Positions 15,539 through 25,154 are shown, counted from the first letter of the stretch. The stretch is DNA of 43,580 nucleotides from a bacterium (GCA_024277675.1 JAJRUS010000048.1:1-43580), one strand, 5' to 3'. The notes: generated by a model not told the origin, from the letters alone. Numbers and translations: made by a program.

Positions 15539-17050
15539 ATGAAGTCGCCGGAAGTATGGCTGGTAAATGTGACCGCCCTGTTTCGCACCAGGAAGCTGGA
15601 GCTACGAGCGCCACTGGCGCTCTTGTATCTTTCCGCCGCTTTAAAAAGCCGGGGATACCGGGTGCGGATTCTGGATATTCTGGAGCAGGATATCGAACCT
15701 TATGCTAAAAGAGCGGCCGACACCGGGCCTCTCTTTGTAGGAATCAGCTCAACCTTTGGCGTATGGGCGCCACTGGCGGCAAAATTTGCATACAGTCTAA
15801 AAAAACACTCACCCGGTACCCCCATTATAGTTGGTGGAATCAATGTCTCTGTTTGTCCTGAACCGTATTTAAAGGAAACCTGTTTTGATTTTCTGGCTAT
15901 CGGTGAGGGAGAGACAACCATTCAGGAATTTGCCGATGCGCTGGTTTGTGGAACTGGTTTTGAAGAGATTCCGGGCTTGGCGTTTCTAAGAGACGGGAAA
16001 CCGTTTTACACCCCGCCCCGCCCCCCGGAAAAAGACATCGACAAATTCGATATAGATTTAGCTGGGCTGGATATGAATCCTTATATCGAGACACATAAGG
16101 ATGGGACGAGATTACTTAATTCATATCAATCATCGCGCGGTTGTCCGTTTAACTGCGCTTTTTGTTATAACAGTGCATTTAACAAACGGCGCTGGCGGTC
16201 GCATTCGTTAGCATACATTATAAAACACATGGAATTCCTGAAGTCCAAATATGACTTTTCGGCGATCAATATGATCGATGATCACTTTTTCGCTAATCGC
16301 AAGTGGGCTTTTAAGCTGATGGAAAAACTATATGATATGGGAATTGTCCTGGTAAATGTTGATGCCAGGGTGCATGATCTGGATAAAGAGTTTTTTGAAA
16401 AAGTTAGTAAATTGAAATGCAAGTCGGTCTTTTTCGGCTTAGAATCAGAAAATCCACGGGTATTAGATTTGATGCACAAAGAAACCACTCCAGAGATGAT
16501 AGAAAAAGCGCTTGATACCGCTCTATCATATCCTGAGGTAAATATCATCGGGCAGGTTATTTTGGGGGTGCCTACGCATAGCTGGCCGGAAATTATGGAT
16601 ACCATAAACTATATGATAGATAAGGTAGAACGACATAATAATCTTTGTTGTAATGCGGTATTATATATGCCCCTGCCGGGGTCTGAATTTTATGATATGG
16701 CCATAGATATGGGGTTTTCCGGATACCATGAATTAGGTGATTTTAAAAACATCGGCCTGTCGACCGTACATGAGTACGCCTTCAATATGGAATGGCTGGA
16801 TATTCCGGCGGCCGGAAAAAAACGTTTGAAAAAATCTTTTCCGGTAGCGACGCTCTTCTGGCAAACCTTAGCTACCAGAAGAAAGTCCCGGGGCCTGAAA
16901 TGGCTGGTTAACGAGCTATTTTACCAGCTTAGTAAGTTTCGGCTGAGGAACATGCACACCAGGTTTTTCTTTGAAGCGGCATTATACAATATATTGGCTG
17001 GCGGATATAAATATTATCAAAAAATATTCAGGGGCGGGACTAAGGCTTAA
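15539..17050 (+). CDS. B12-binding-type radical SAM enzyme
   Basis: 503 residues. Residues about 1-140 are a Rossmann domain of the cobalamin-binding type (GYRVRILDI, PIIVGGINVSVCPEPYL, FLAIGEGETTIQEF), though the classic DxHxxG loop for base-off cobalamin is not visible. The radical-SAM core starts at SSRGCPFNCAFCYNS (Cys202, Cys206, Cys209 bind the 4Fe-4S cluster), followed by INMIDDHFFANRKW and a KCKSVFFGLESENP strand. Relatives methylate unactivated carbon or rearrange substrates. Within this cluster it could C-methylate a sugar or lipid carrier product. Its TAA overlaps the flippase ATG by one base. Confidence 0.85.
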   Translation: MKSPEVWLVNVTALFRTRKLELRAPLALLYLSAALKSRGYRVRILDILEQDIEPYAKRAADTGPLFVGISSTFGVWAPLAAKFAYSLKKHSPGTPIIVGGINVSVCPEPYLKETCFDFLAIGEGETTIQEFADALVCGTGFEEIPGLAFLRDGKPFYTPPRPPEKDIDKFDIDLAGLDMNPYIETHKDGTRLLNSYQSSRGCPFNCAFCYNSAFNKRRWRSHSLAYIIKHMEFLKSKYDFSAINMIDDHFFANRKWAFKLMEKLYDMGIVLVNVDARVHDLDKEFFEKVSKLKCKSVFFGLESENPRVLDLMHKETTPEMIEKALDTALSYPEVNIIGQVILGVPTHSWPEIMDTINYMIDKVERHNNLCCNAVLYMPLPGSEFYDMAIDMGFSGYHELGDFKNIGLSTVHEYAFNMEWLDIPAAGKKRLKKSFPVATLFWQTLATRRKSRGLKWLVNELFYQLSKFRLRNMHTRFFFEAALYNILAGGYKYYQKIFRGGTKA

Positions 17051-18540
17051 TGCTTAAAGAACCTGGACCAAGAGTGCATAAAAAAATATTGGATTTAGTT
17101 AAAGACGCCTTTTTTTATGGGGTGATAAATTCGATAGCCAAAACCATAAATATCATACTGCTGCCCATCTTCACCAGGGTATTCAGCCCCGGCGAATATG
17201 GGGCCATTGATATAATCTCGGTTTCCATAAGCTTAATAAGTGTGCTGGTGGTGCTGAATTTAACCTCGGCCATGTCCAGGTATTTTTATGATGCCTGCGA
17301 TGAGCAGGAAAGAAGCTCCCTGGTTTCAACCCTGTTTTATTTGATAAGCTTAAGTTCGGTTATTTTCATAGCTTTTTGCTGGAGCAAAGCCGAATATATT
17401 TCAACCTTATTATTTAATACTACCGATTATACTGGAATCATCAAAATTGCGGTGCTGGTGGTTCCCTTTTCGGTGCTGTTGGACTATTTATTGTTGCTGC
17501 TTAGGATGGAGAAGAATATCAAATGCTATGGCATTGTAAATATAGGAGATATTCTGTTAACCATCACATTAAGTATCTATTTAGTAGTATTTCTGAAAAT
17601 CGGCATAGTGGGGGTCTTTTTAGCTATTCTCATATCAAAAGCAGCGCTTTTTTGTGTGAGCCTGCTTTTTACTTACCGCTATTTCAGCTTGAATATATCC
17701 AGAAAGTTGCTGATGAAATCCTTATGTTATGCCATACCGGCTGCCCCGGCGGTTTTTGCCACCTGGGCCAACAGCTCTTTAAACAGATACTTCATTCTGG
17801 CTTATGAGGGGAATTATGGGGTCGGTATTTTCAGTGTGGGTTTTAAGATAGGCATGGCTATGAGCATTATAGTGCAATCATTCCGAATGGGCTGGGGCCC
17901 CTTTGCCATGTCCATAATTAATGATGAGGATAATAAAGAGGTGTATCGAAAGGTTTTGACCTATTACTGCCTGGTCCTTTTCTCAATTGGGGCCTTAATT
18001 ACAGTATGTTCCAGGGAACTGCTGCTGGTTCTGGCCGGCATCAAGTATCTGGAAGCATATAAAATTATTGGCCTGGTGGTAGGGGGTATCATTATCCAGG
18101 GGGCTTTCCATATCATTTTTATAGGCGCCATGATTGCCGAGAAGAGTTATGTAGTTACCATATCTTCTCTGGCCGGTATAATGGTTAATGTAGTATTAAT
18201 GCAACTATTAATCCCTGAATTCGGCATAATGGGGGCCGCTATAGCCTTCTTTGCCACCTTTGTTGTCTCTTCCACTATTTGTTATTTATATTCTCAAAAG
18301 TTCTTTTATATAAACTTTGAGTTACGAAAAATATGCTGGATATTCAGCCTTTATGTAGGGGTCATCATGTGTAGTCTATACACTAACGCTATAGAGCAGA
18401 CAGCTATAAGCTATTTCTTAAAAACGCTGACCATGTTTTTCTTCCTTTTCGGGGTATATGTTACCGCGATAGACAAAAATGAAATAGCCTTCACCAGGGA
18501 GTTAATTGCCAGTAAATTGGGAAGGTTAAGCTGGGACTGA
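17050..18540 (+). CDS. Wzx-type polysaccharide flippase (MATE/MVF superfamily)
   Basis: 496 residues with about 12-14 hydrophobic helices from residue 15 to the end. The N-terminus KDAFFYGVINSIAKTINIILLPIFTRVFSPGEYGAID is the family hallmark (only its short pieces are cited here: LLPIFTRVFSPGEYG). Wzx proteins flip undecaprenyl-linked glycan units across the inner membrane. It is the strongest evidence that the cluster exports a surface glycan or glycopeptide. No wzy-like polymerase or Wzz is obvious nearby. Confidence 0.85.
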   Translation: MLKEPGPRVHKKILDLVKDAFFYGVINSIAKTINIILLPIFTRVFSPGEYGAIDIISVSISLISVLVVLNLTSAMSRYFYDACDEQERSSLVSTLFYLISLSSVIFIAFCWSKAEYISTLLFNTTDYTGIIKIAVLVVPFSVLLDYLLLLLRMEKNIKCYGIVNIGDILLTITLSIYLVVFLKIGIVGVFLAILISKAALFCVSLLFTYRYFSLNISRKLLMKSLCYAIPAAPAVFATWANSSLNRYFILAYEGNYGVGIFSVGFKIGMAMSIIVQSFRMGWGPFAMSIINDEDNKEVYRKVLTYYCLVLFSIGALITVCSRELLLVLAGIKYLEAYKIIGLVVGGIIIQGAFHIIFIGAMIAEKSYVVTISSLAGIMVNVVLMQLLIPEFGIMGAAIAFFATFVVSSTICYLYSQKFFYINFELRKICWIFSLYVGVIMCSLYTNAIEQTAISYFLKTLTMFFFLFGVYVTAIDKNEIAFTRELIASKLGRLSWD

Positions 18541-18542
18541 AT

Positions 18543-20066
18543 ATGGGATTTTTTTCAGGCGCAATAATTTTTCTGGCGCTCATCATTTTTGCGCTGAGGA
18601 TACTTTTAAGAATAATCTATCCGGATTTAGCCGGAGTCGATGTATTTTACCATTTACTCATAGCCAGGGAAATAAGCGAAAACAGTCATAAAATACCAGA
18701 CAGAATTCCCAACTTAATTCTACCGGCAGAATTTAATTATCCATATTTTCTCCACTGGATATTATCTTATTTCCCCACAAAGCATCATCTGTCAATCATA
18801 AAATTTACCGGGTTCTTATTAGATTTAATCCACGCAATTCTCATAGGCGGGCTGGCCTATGTTTTTGCCAACCGGCTGGCGCTGCCAAAACCGCTACAGA
18901 TGGCTTTAACGGCAGCCTCCCTTTATTTAATCAGTCCATATCTAACCAGGGAAGGCGCCAGTTCAGCCACGCTAAGCCCCAGGGCCTTTGGGGAGTTATT
19001 ATTAACCGCCGCTATCGGGATATTCAGCTTAGCGCTTATCACCAATCGCCCGGGGCTATTGGCAGTTTCCGTTTTTATCGGGGCCTTCGTTTTTATCAGC
19101 AGTAAATTCGGGATTCAAGCATTTATAGGTTTTGGCTTGATCGGCATGTTCTTTTTCGGCATAAAAAGTTTTTTGCTGGTAGCTTTTTCCTTTGGGCTTT
19201 CCATAATTTTAAGCCGCGGAAAATCGCTGAAAGTCATTCTGGGTCAAATAAGGCATAGCTGTTTTTATAAAAAGGCCATCGCGGCCTCTTATACCGGGGT
19301 GAGAGAGAAAAACAATTTCAGCGCCGACTTGTGTAATTTACGAAATGCCTTTAAAAATCCCCGGGCAGCATTTCATACCCTGCACACAAATTCATTCCTT
19401 TTATTGTTCACCCAATACCCGTTGTTTATTTTATTTCTGTGGTTTGTCTTTTGCCAGGATTACGGGCTATGGGGCGGCTACCCGCTTATGTCATGGGTAT
19501 GGATATTTTTAGTGCTAATGGTTATAACCAGCCAGGGATATCTCAAGTTTTTGGGAGAGGCCGAACGGTATATGAATTTTGCGGCTTTTCCTTTAAGCTT
19601 TATCGGGGCAATCACATTAATTCATTTTAATCAGCCAGTTACCGGCCTTTTATTTGTGGTGTTGGTAATAATATTTAATAGCGTTAACTTCCTGAGATTT
19701 ACCCGCTCGCATGGAAAAGCCGATAGTTTGCCGGATGTGATAGAATATCTGAATACTATAGGAGACTCAAAGCGGATACTGGTTAATCCGGTGAACTTCA
19801 GCTTCCGCCTGGCGTATGAAACCCGGCATAGGCTGCTTTATTTCGGGGCCAATTTAGATATTAAAAAATTCTCGATAGCGCAATTTTTTGATTTTTTCGG
19901 CAAAAATTTCCCGCACATCAATCCCGGCCTGCAAAAAATATATAACCATTATGCCTTTGATCTTTTTATTGTTGAAAACCAAAAGGCGAATGATTATGCA
20001 TTAGAAAACGCAACCAAGTTATTTCAAGGCAAATTTTATTCAGTCTATGAATGGTCGGCTGACTGA
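18543..20066 (+). CDS. Multi-pass membrane protein, probable GT-C glycosyltransferase
   Basis: 507 residues with about ten membrane spans. After the first span comes PDLAGVDVFYHLLIAREISE, a D-x-x-Y-H pattern in the first outer loop like the catalytic loop of GT-C enzymes that use polyprenyl-phosphate sugars (PMT/ArnT/Stt3 types). Another charged loop is YLTREGASSATLSPRAFGE. The C-terminal 100 residues are soluble (DVIEYLNTIGDSKRIL...). Periplasmic transfer or polymerisation of the glycan flipped by the preceding gene is the natural guess; a Wzy-like polymerase is the alternative. Two bases separate it from the flippase gene. Confidence 0.65.
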   Translation: MGFFSGAIIFLALIIFALRILLRIIYPDLAGVDVFYHLLIAREISENSHKIPDRIPNLILPAEFNYPYFLHWILSYFPTKHHLSIIKFTGFLLDLIHAILIGGLAYVFANRLALPKPLQMALTAASLYLISPYLTREGASSATLSPRAFGELLLTAAIGIFSLALITNRPGLLAVSVFIGAFVFISSKFGIQAFIGFGLIGMFFFGIKSFLLVAFSFGLSIILSRGKSLKVILGQIRHSCFYKKAIAASYTGVREKNNFSADLCNLRNAFKNPRAAFHTLHTNSFLLLFTQYPLFILFLWFVFCQDYGLWGGYPLMSWVWIFLVLMVITSQGYLKFLGEAERYMNFAAFPLSFIGAITLIHFNQPVTGLLFVVLVIIFNSVNFLRFTRSHGKADSLPDVIEYLNTIGDSKRILVNPVNFSFRLAYETRHRLLYFGANLDIKKFSIAQFFDFFGKNFPHINPGLQKIYNHYAFDLFIVENQKANDYALENATKLFQGKFYSVYEWSAD

Positions 20067-21330
20067 TATTTATTTGCCTGTTTGCCCGGGAATTAAACCA
20101 GTGGATATAGAAAATAAAGAAATCGCATCGCATCAGCAGGATTTTGATAAGGAGTATAGCAGGCCTGACGCACAGTGCCAGCCCATTAATTTCCCCTTAG
20201 CCGAAATCGACTCATTTGAGTGGGGTCGCGGCCCACATTCTGAAATTTATTCATATTTTTATAAAAGATTTACGGTTTATACACTTGGTCTGCTTGAGCT
20301 GGAGAATTCACAAAAGATACTGAACATTGGCTGTGGTTGGGGTTTTGAAGAGAAAAATCTGGTTAATCTCTATAATGATCTCAATATCTGGAGTATTGAT
20401 ATCTCACGCGAAATGATTAAAAAAGCCCGCCTGGGAAATTGCCCCTCAAAATTATGTATAGGCTTAGCCGAGAGCTTACCCTTTCCGGATGAGATGTTTG
20501 ATCGAATAATGTCGCGTGAGGTAATCGAACATGTCATATCACCCGAATTGATGATAAAGGAAATAGCGCGCTGCCTGAAACCCGGAGGACTGGCGGTGAT
20601 TACCACTGAACATGAGGCCTCACTAGGCCCGGCGCATTTGCCGCTCAACCTTTTGGATAAGTTTTTAGCGCCGCTGGGACTGAAATTGCTTAAATCGGAA
20701 TATAAAAATACTGCGCCTGATTCAGCGCAGGTTAAAGCGTTTGCGCTGGCGGCCGGTCTTTCACCGGCAGATACAGTTTGGGATGGCGCCATGTACAATA
20801 TTTTAACATCACATCATTTTCAAAAAATATTTAAATCGCAACTTCCAGATATAGCCCACTTTTTTGCATGGCTGGAGGGCGCTGGGGCTGTCGACCGATT
20901 TTTTTGCGATCAGGTGAAGTTTGTATTGCATAAACCAAAAGCTGCTCAAGAAGTTACCCCTCAAAAAGCCTCAGCAAGTTATAGCTGCCCGGAATGCCGG
21001 GGGGAGCTTGAAATAAATCGGACAGTAGTAAGGTGTGTTTCCTGTGGAAAAAAATATAACTACCTGGAGGCGGATGTTATCGATTTTACTTCAAGTGAAG
21101 TGCGGCCGAAAAAAACGATGACAGCTTCAGCCGGGACTGAAAACAATAAAATAACTGATAAATGCAGATCATTTTTTAAAAAATTGTTAAAGTTCTTTTT
21201 GTTTTTTATATACGATATTACCATTGTACCGCTGGCGATACTTATTACCCTTTACCGCAGGGCTACTAATAAGCCGAAGTTGCCGGAAATAATAGGCCTG
21301 GATGATAAGCTGCTGAAGTATATTCAATAA
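20047..21330 (+). CDS. SAM methyltransferase with zinc ribbon and C-terminal membrane anchor
   Basis: 427 residues; the ATG lies 20 bases inside the previous gene. Domain order: N-terminal extension; class I methyltransferase with ILNIGCGWGFEEKNLV near residue 98 and FDRIMSREVIEHVISPELM; a Trm112-like zinc ribbon near residue 315 (CPECRGEL...CVSCGKKY); and a hydrophobic segment near residue 385 (FLFFIYDITIVPLAILITLY). The anchor would place it at the membrane next to lipid-linked substrates. It is the last gene of the cluster and converges on glgP with a seven-base gap. Confidence 0.8.
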   Translation: MNGRLTDIYLPVCPGIKPVDIENKEIASHQQDFDKEYSRPDAQCQPINFPLAEIDSFEWGRGPHSEIYSYFYKRFTVYTLGLLELENSQKILNIGCGWGFEEKNLVNLYNDLNIWSIDISREMIKKARLGNCPSKLCIGLAESLPFPDEMFDRIMSREVIEHVISPELMIKEIARCLKPGGLAVITTEHEASLGPAHLPLNLLDKFLAPLGLKLLKSEYKNTAPDSAQVKAFALAAGLSPADTVWDGAMYNILTSHHFQKIFKSQLPDIAHFFAWLEGAGAVDRFFCDQVKFVLHKPKAAQEVTPQKASASYSCPECRGELEINRTVVRCVSCGKKYNYLEADVIDFTSSEVRPKKTMTASAGTENNKITDKCRSFFKKLLKFFLFFIYDITIVPLAILITLYRRATNKPKLPEIIGLDDKLLKYIQ

Positions 21331-21337
21331 ATATAAA

Positions 21338-23362
21338 TTAGGGCAGGGGGGTTAGCTGCCAGACAAACCGGTTATAACTGTTGACCATCCGGTGGGTATT
21401 GAAAAAGCCGGCCCCGGCGATGCAATGTATCATCATATTCACCCACCTGCCATGGAGGAAGCTTTCGCCACCGGCCACCGCTTCTTTATAAAGCTGAACC
21501 ATCTCATCTAAGGCAGTATAAAGGGAACGGGCATCTTCCTCGATATGGAAATTGGTTTCCTTACCAAGTTCGCCCTTTTCAGCGACATAGCCGAATATTG
21601 TTCCTATGTTTTCGCCTGCTTCGGCAATCCAGCCATCGCGGGTGGAAAGCTGGGGTACTCCGTTTAAAATAGCCTTCATGCCGCTGGTTCCCGAGGCTTC
21701 AAAAGGGGGCAGCGGGTTGTTTAACCAGGCATCTACCCCACAAACCAATTTTTTCCCCACATGGGTGTCATAATCTTCCAGATAGAGCACCTTAATGTAA
21801 TCCCGCTTGCCGGACAGGGAGTCGATTTTTTCCAGGATACCCTTGATACTGTTGGCGCCGGCCATATCTTTGGGGTGGGCTTTGCCGGCAAAAATGATTT
21901 GTAAAGGGCCAACCCGGCGAGCAATTTCTTCCAGTCGCTTTACATCATATAGAATCAACTCCGGCCGTTTGTAGGAAGCTGCCCGCCTGGCCCAGGCGAT
22001 GGTGAAGACATTTTCTTGCAAAAGCCAGGGTGAAAGCCATTTTACCAAATCGCGCTTGTTAGCCTGGTGGGCTTCCCATAGCTCGGTTTTAAACTGCTTG
22101 TCCGAGCTTAAGTTCAGGATATTCCTGAGTTGCTCAGGGTCTTCCCGCCAAGCTCCAAACTCCTTTTTATAACGGTCAAAAAGCTCAGCCATCGAATCCG
22201 ATACCCAGGTCAAGTGATGGATTCCGTTGGTAATCCCCCGTATCTTTTTTACATGATCCGGAAATTGGATCTTAGTAACCTTTTCGTGTTTTTCACTGAC
22301 CGCATTGGCCTTGTGGGCCGCATTCAGCGCCAGAAGAGTCAGGTTTACTGCTTTGGAATTGCCTTGTTCTGTTCCCAACTGTTGAGAAATCTCCAATTCC
22401 CGGTTATCGAGCACGTATTTTAATTCACTGACCGGTAATCTGTCGTGACCGGCCGCTACCGGGGTATGGCAGGTATAAGCAAAACGGCGTTTAATCTCTT
22501 CCCAACGGTCGGCTGGTTCCCGGCGGGCTATTTCTACAAAAGCAAACGCCGCATGTCCTTCATTCAAGTGATAAATGTCCACCTTGTATCCAAGTGACTG
22601 GATGGCTCTAACCCCGCCGACTCCAAGAATTTTCCGCTGAACGATCCGCCACCATTCTGATTTGCTGTTATAAAGCCGGTCGGTTAATGTGCGGCCGCCG
22701 GGGCTGTTTTCTGCTACATTGGAATCCAGCAGAATCAAGGGCACTACGTGTCGTCGATCCTGGCTGAAGATATAATATTTCCAAAGCCGCAAGCTCACCC
22801 GTTCCTTTCCAATGTACAGCTCAACCCTGTTTTTAAGTGGTATCAGCCCGGGATAATGCTTCGGTTCCCAGATGAACCCCGCTGATTCCTGACCGAAATG
22901 GTAACAGGCTTTTTGAAGAAGATAGCCCTTGTTCCACAGAATGCCCACTCCCAAAAAGGGAAACCTAGAATCGGCTACCGATTTGAGCGTGTCTCCGGCC
23001 AATACCCCTAAGCCACCGGAATATATGGGGAGATCAACCAGGCTGTCGAGTTTGACCGAGTGAAAATAGTCCATGCTGCGCATGTTGGAAAAAACGGTAA
23101 AATCCTGTTTTTTATTAATCGGATTTAAGGGTATCTTGGTTTTGAAGGTATTATAAAAACTGGGGGTCAGGCCAAACTCCATGGAAAAATAGGCTACTTT
23201 TCGCTGCTGGATATCATGTAAATTCAGCTCGGTTTGTACTATTGCTTTGGTGGGAAATCCAAAGAAATCCTCTGCGTTTATATTTTTTTTAAGGGATGCT
23301 GCATAAGAAAAATCTATCTCATCAAGAAATATTGTTTCGATAGTCTTGTGGGCTGGCTTCAT
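21338..23362 (-). CDS. glgP: Alpha-glucan (glycogen/maltodextrin) phosphorylase
   Basis: 674 residues, GT35 family of the shorter TIGR02094-like type. Landmarks: VAYFSMEFGLTP, LPIYSGGLGVLAGDTLKSV, YHLNEGHAAFAFVE, FTIAWARRAASYKRPELIL, IIFAGKAHPKD, and the pyridoxal-phosphate lysine in EASGTSGMKA near residue 563. It phosphorolyses alpha-1,4-glucans to glucose-1-phosphate. The ATG at 23362 has AAGGA about nine bases upstream. It stands alone on the minus strand between the glycan cluster and amrS, so it has its own promoter in the 23363-23871 gap. It could feed glucose-1-phosphate to nucleotide-sugar synthesis next door. Confidence 0.93.
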   Translation of the reverse strand: MKPAHKTIETIFLDEIDFSYAASLKKNINAEDFFGFPTKAIVQTELNLHDIQQRKVAYFSMEFGLTPSFYNTFKTKIPLNPINKKQDFTVFSNMRSMDYFHSVKLDSLVDLPIYSGGLGVLAGDTLKSVADSRFPFLGVGILWNKGYLLQKACYHFGQESAGFIWEPKHYPGLIPLKNRVELYIGKERVSLRLWKYYIFSQDRRHVVPLILLDSNVAENSPGGRTLTDRLYNSKSEWWRIVQRKILGVGGVRAIQSLGYKVDIYHLNEGHAAFAFVEIARREPADRWEEIKRRFAYTCHTPVAAGHDRLPVSELKYVLDNRELEISQQLGTEQGNSKAVNLTLLALNAAHKANAVSEKHEKVTKIQFPDHVKKIRGITNGIHHLTWVSDSMAELFDRYKKEFGAWREDPEQLRNILNLSSDKQFKTELWEAHQANKRDLVKWLSPWLLQENVFTIAWARRAASYKRPELILYDVKRLEEIARRVGPLQIIFAGKAHPKDMAGANSIKGILEKIDSLSGKRDYIKVLYLEDYDTHVGKKLVCGVDAWLNNPLPPFEASGTSGMKAILNGVPQLSTRDGWIAEAGENIGTIFGYVAEKGELGKETNFHIEEDARSLYTALDEMVQLYKEAVAGGESFLHGRWVNMMIHCIAGAGFFNTHRMVNSYNRFVWQLTPLP

Positions 23363-23871
23363 AAAACCGAATCCTTTTCTGCTAATTATTAAATCCGACA
23401 GTCAATATCTTTAGATAAAATTACTTCCGGCAGAGCGCCCGGAAATATATTGTGTTATATTTATTGCTGCTTTTGCCAAGTCGGAAATGAGAGCCTAGCG
23501 AGCCTAGCAAATTTCAGCCTATCATGCAAGCTTAAAAGGCTGCATTTATTATTGTTTTCAGAGAAAAGTACTTCTTTTGTTCCTGTATAGGAAATTATAT
23601 GAACACATTAGCCGTAACGGCTCATCACATATTAATTAATCCAGCCCCCGGCTGGTTTGTTCCTGTGTCGAGGCGCTTTTGTGCTGACCGGCTCCACATA
23701 TAAGAGACAAATTCGATGCAATATTATCCCAGATTAATTTTGTAAAATATCCATAGGAGTTTGTTTCCGGGTCAGGAATAGCTGTTTATCATGGCATACG
23801 CAAGTGGTATAATAGGAGTAATTCCGGTGGGGATCTCATCGAATCAACAGGGCTTATAAGGGCGGGGGATA
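23363..23871. other. Divergent intergenic region between glgP and amrS
   Basis: No gene seen in 509 bases. It contains a tandem GAGCCTAGC pair (23491-23508), a palindrome AGCCGT-A-ACGGCT (23610-23622), and a hairpin CCAGCC-CCC-GGCTGG (23641-23655) followed by TTTGTT. TTTGTTCCTGT occurs twice (about 23577 and 23656). It must hold promoters for both flanking genes. Confidence 0.5.
23808..23813 (+). promoter_or_regulatory. Candidate -10 box for amrS
   Basis: A perfect TATAAT lies about 60 bases before the amrS ATG. The best -35 with a 17-base spacer is TTTATC (23785-23790), a poor match, so an activator or another sigma factor may be needed. Confidence 0.4.
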
Positions 23872-24855
23872 ATGAGTAAGTTAAGATTAGTCCAATGCCT
23901 GTTATGCAAGAAAGAATGCCGGCTGGTGGAGGGCCAGCGGGGGGACTGCCGTGTTCGTATAAACATTGGCGGCAGGCTTAACAGCCTGGTATATGGTAAA
24001 CCCTGTGCGGTGCATGTTGACCCTGTCGAGAAAAAGCCGGTGTTTCATATGCTGCCCGGAAGTCAAGCCTTCTCCATCGCCACCGCCGGCTGTAACCTGC
24101 ATTGTAAATTCTGCCAGAACTGGGAAATTTCCCAGCGCGAACCGGAGGAAACGGTAAACCATGACCTGCCCCCGGACAAGGTAGTGGCCGCCGCCGTAGC
24201 CGCCAACTGCCGCAGCATCGCCTATACCTATTCCGAACCCATAGTATTCTATGAATATACCTTAGACACATCCAAATTGGCCCACCCCAGGGGAATCAAG
24301 AATATCCTGGTCACTGCCGGATTTATAAACCGTGAGCCTTTGCTCAAATTATGCAAATACACCGATGCCGCCAATGTTGACTTAAAGGGCTTTACCGAGG
24401 ATTATTATAAAAAGATATGCGGAGCCGAGTTACAGCCGGTGCTCGATACGCTAAAAACCGTGCATAAGCAGGGAGTCTGGCTGGAGATTACCAATCTGGT
24501 AGTACCCACCCTGAATGACGATTTAAAACTTATCGGCCGGATGTGCGACTGGATTCTGGATAATCTGGGGCCGGAGGTACCGCTGCACTTCTCCCGCTTC
24601 TGGCCCATGTATCGGTTAAAAAACCTGCCGCCTACTTCGCCCGAAATCATCACCCAGGCGCGTGAGCTGGCTATGGATAAGGGGCTGTATTATGTCTATG
24701 TCGGTAATGTGCCGGGGCATGCCGGGAATAACACCTACTGCCCCAGGTGCAAAGAAATAATTATCGGCCGGATTGGCTATAACTTAACCAAGTATGCTAT
24801 AATAGACGGCAGGTGCAGTCAGTGTGATTTTAAGATTGCCGGGGTGTGGAATTAA
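23872..24855 (+). CDS. amrS: AmmeMemoRadiSam-system radical SAM enzyme
   Basis: 327 residues, a relative of pyruvate-formate-lyase activating enzyme. The radical-SAM cluster motif is CNLHCKFCQN (Cys74, Cys78, Cys81). The N-terminal cysteine knuckle (CLLCKKECRL...GDCRVR) and the C-terminal one (CPRCKE...CSQCDF) are typical of the AmmeMemoRadiSam family; FHMLPGSQAFSIATAGC and YTYSEPIVFYEYT are also characteristic. The physiological substrate of the system is unknown. The usual partners AmmeMemoRadiSam A and B are not beside it; a small Tat-signal protein is. Confidence 0.88.
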   Translation: MSKLRLVQCLLCKKECRLVEGQRGDCRVRINIGGRLNSLVYGKPCAVHVDPVEKKPVFHMLPGSQAFSIATAGCNLHCKFCQNWEISQREPEETVNHDLPPDKVVAAAVAANCRSIAYTYSEPIVFYEYTLDTSKLAHPRGIKNILVTAGFINREPLLKLCKYTDAANVDLKGFTEDYYKKICGAELQPVLDTLKTVHKQGVWLEITNLVVPTLNDDLKLIGRMCDWILDNLGPEVPLHFSRFWPMYRLKNLPPTSPEIITQARELAMDKGLYYVYVGNVPGHAGNNTYCPRCKEIIIGRIGYNLTKYAIIDGRCSQCDFKIAGVWN

Positions 24856-24897
24856 GGCTATAATACCGATGAACCAACCGGAGCATGAAGGGGAATT

Positions 24898-25071
24898 ATG
24901 GATAAGCTGAACAATCTATCCAGGCGGGAGTTTCTGAGACGCTCTTTGGGCTGGGGGCTGTGGGCGCTCTTCTTATATCCCTTTATAAAATATGGATCAG
25001 CCATAAAGAAGGAACATCAGCCGAATGTATCAAAACATCCGGCCGACTGGTCGAAAAAGCTGGCCGGCTGA
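24898..25071 (+). CDS. Small twin-arginine-signal protein, 57 residues
   Basis: ATG at 24898 with AAGGGG five bases upstream and a TGA at 25069-25071. The N-terminus has a twin-arginine motif (LSRREFLRRSLGWG) followed by a hydrophobic stretch (LWALFLYPFI) and a short Lys/His-rich tail (KKEHQPNVSKHPADWSKKLAG). There is no obvious cleavage site, so it may stay membrane-anchored. Tat signals are normally used by cofactor-loaded or co-folded proteins; one this short could hitch-hike with a partner or be the truncated end of a larger gene. It follows amrS by 42 bases and is likely co-transcribed. Confidence 0.65.
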   Translation: MDKLNNLSRREFLRRSLGWGLWALFLYPFIKYGSAIKKEHQPNVSKHPADWSKKLAG

Positions 25072-25119
25072 GGGGCAAAGCTCCCCCCTTTACTTTAATA
25101 AACCGGTTTTGCTGTCCTC

Positions 25120-25154
25120 GCCCCCTTTTAACCCAACGGGTTAAAGGCGGGGGC
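25120..25154 (+). terminator. Strong hairpin, possible terminator after amrS and the Tat-signal gene
   Basis: TTTAACCC (25127-25134) pairs with GGGTTAAA (25138-25145) around an AAC loop, and the stem continues with CCCCC against GGGGG past a small bulge. The downstream bases TTCAAGTTCGGTTTTA are only moderately T-rich, so termination is likely but not textbook. It separates amrS and the small gene from the cytochrome gene. Confidence 0.5.
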
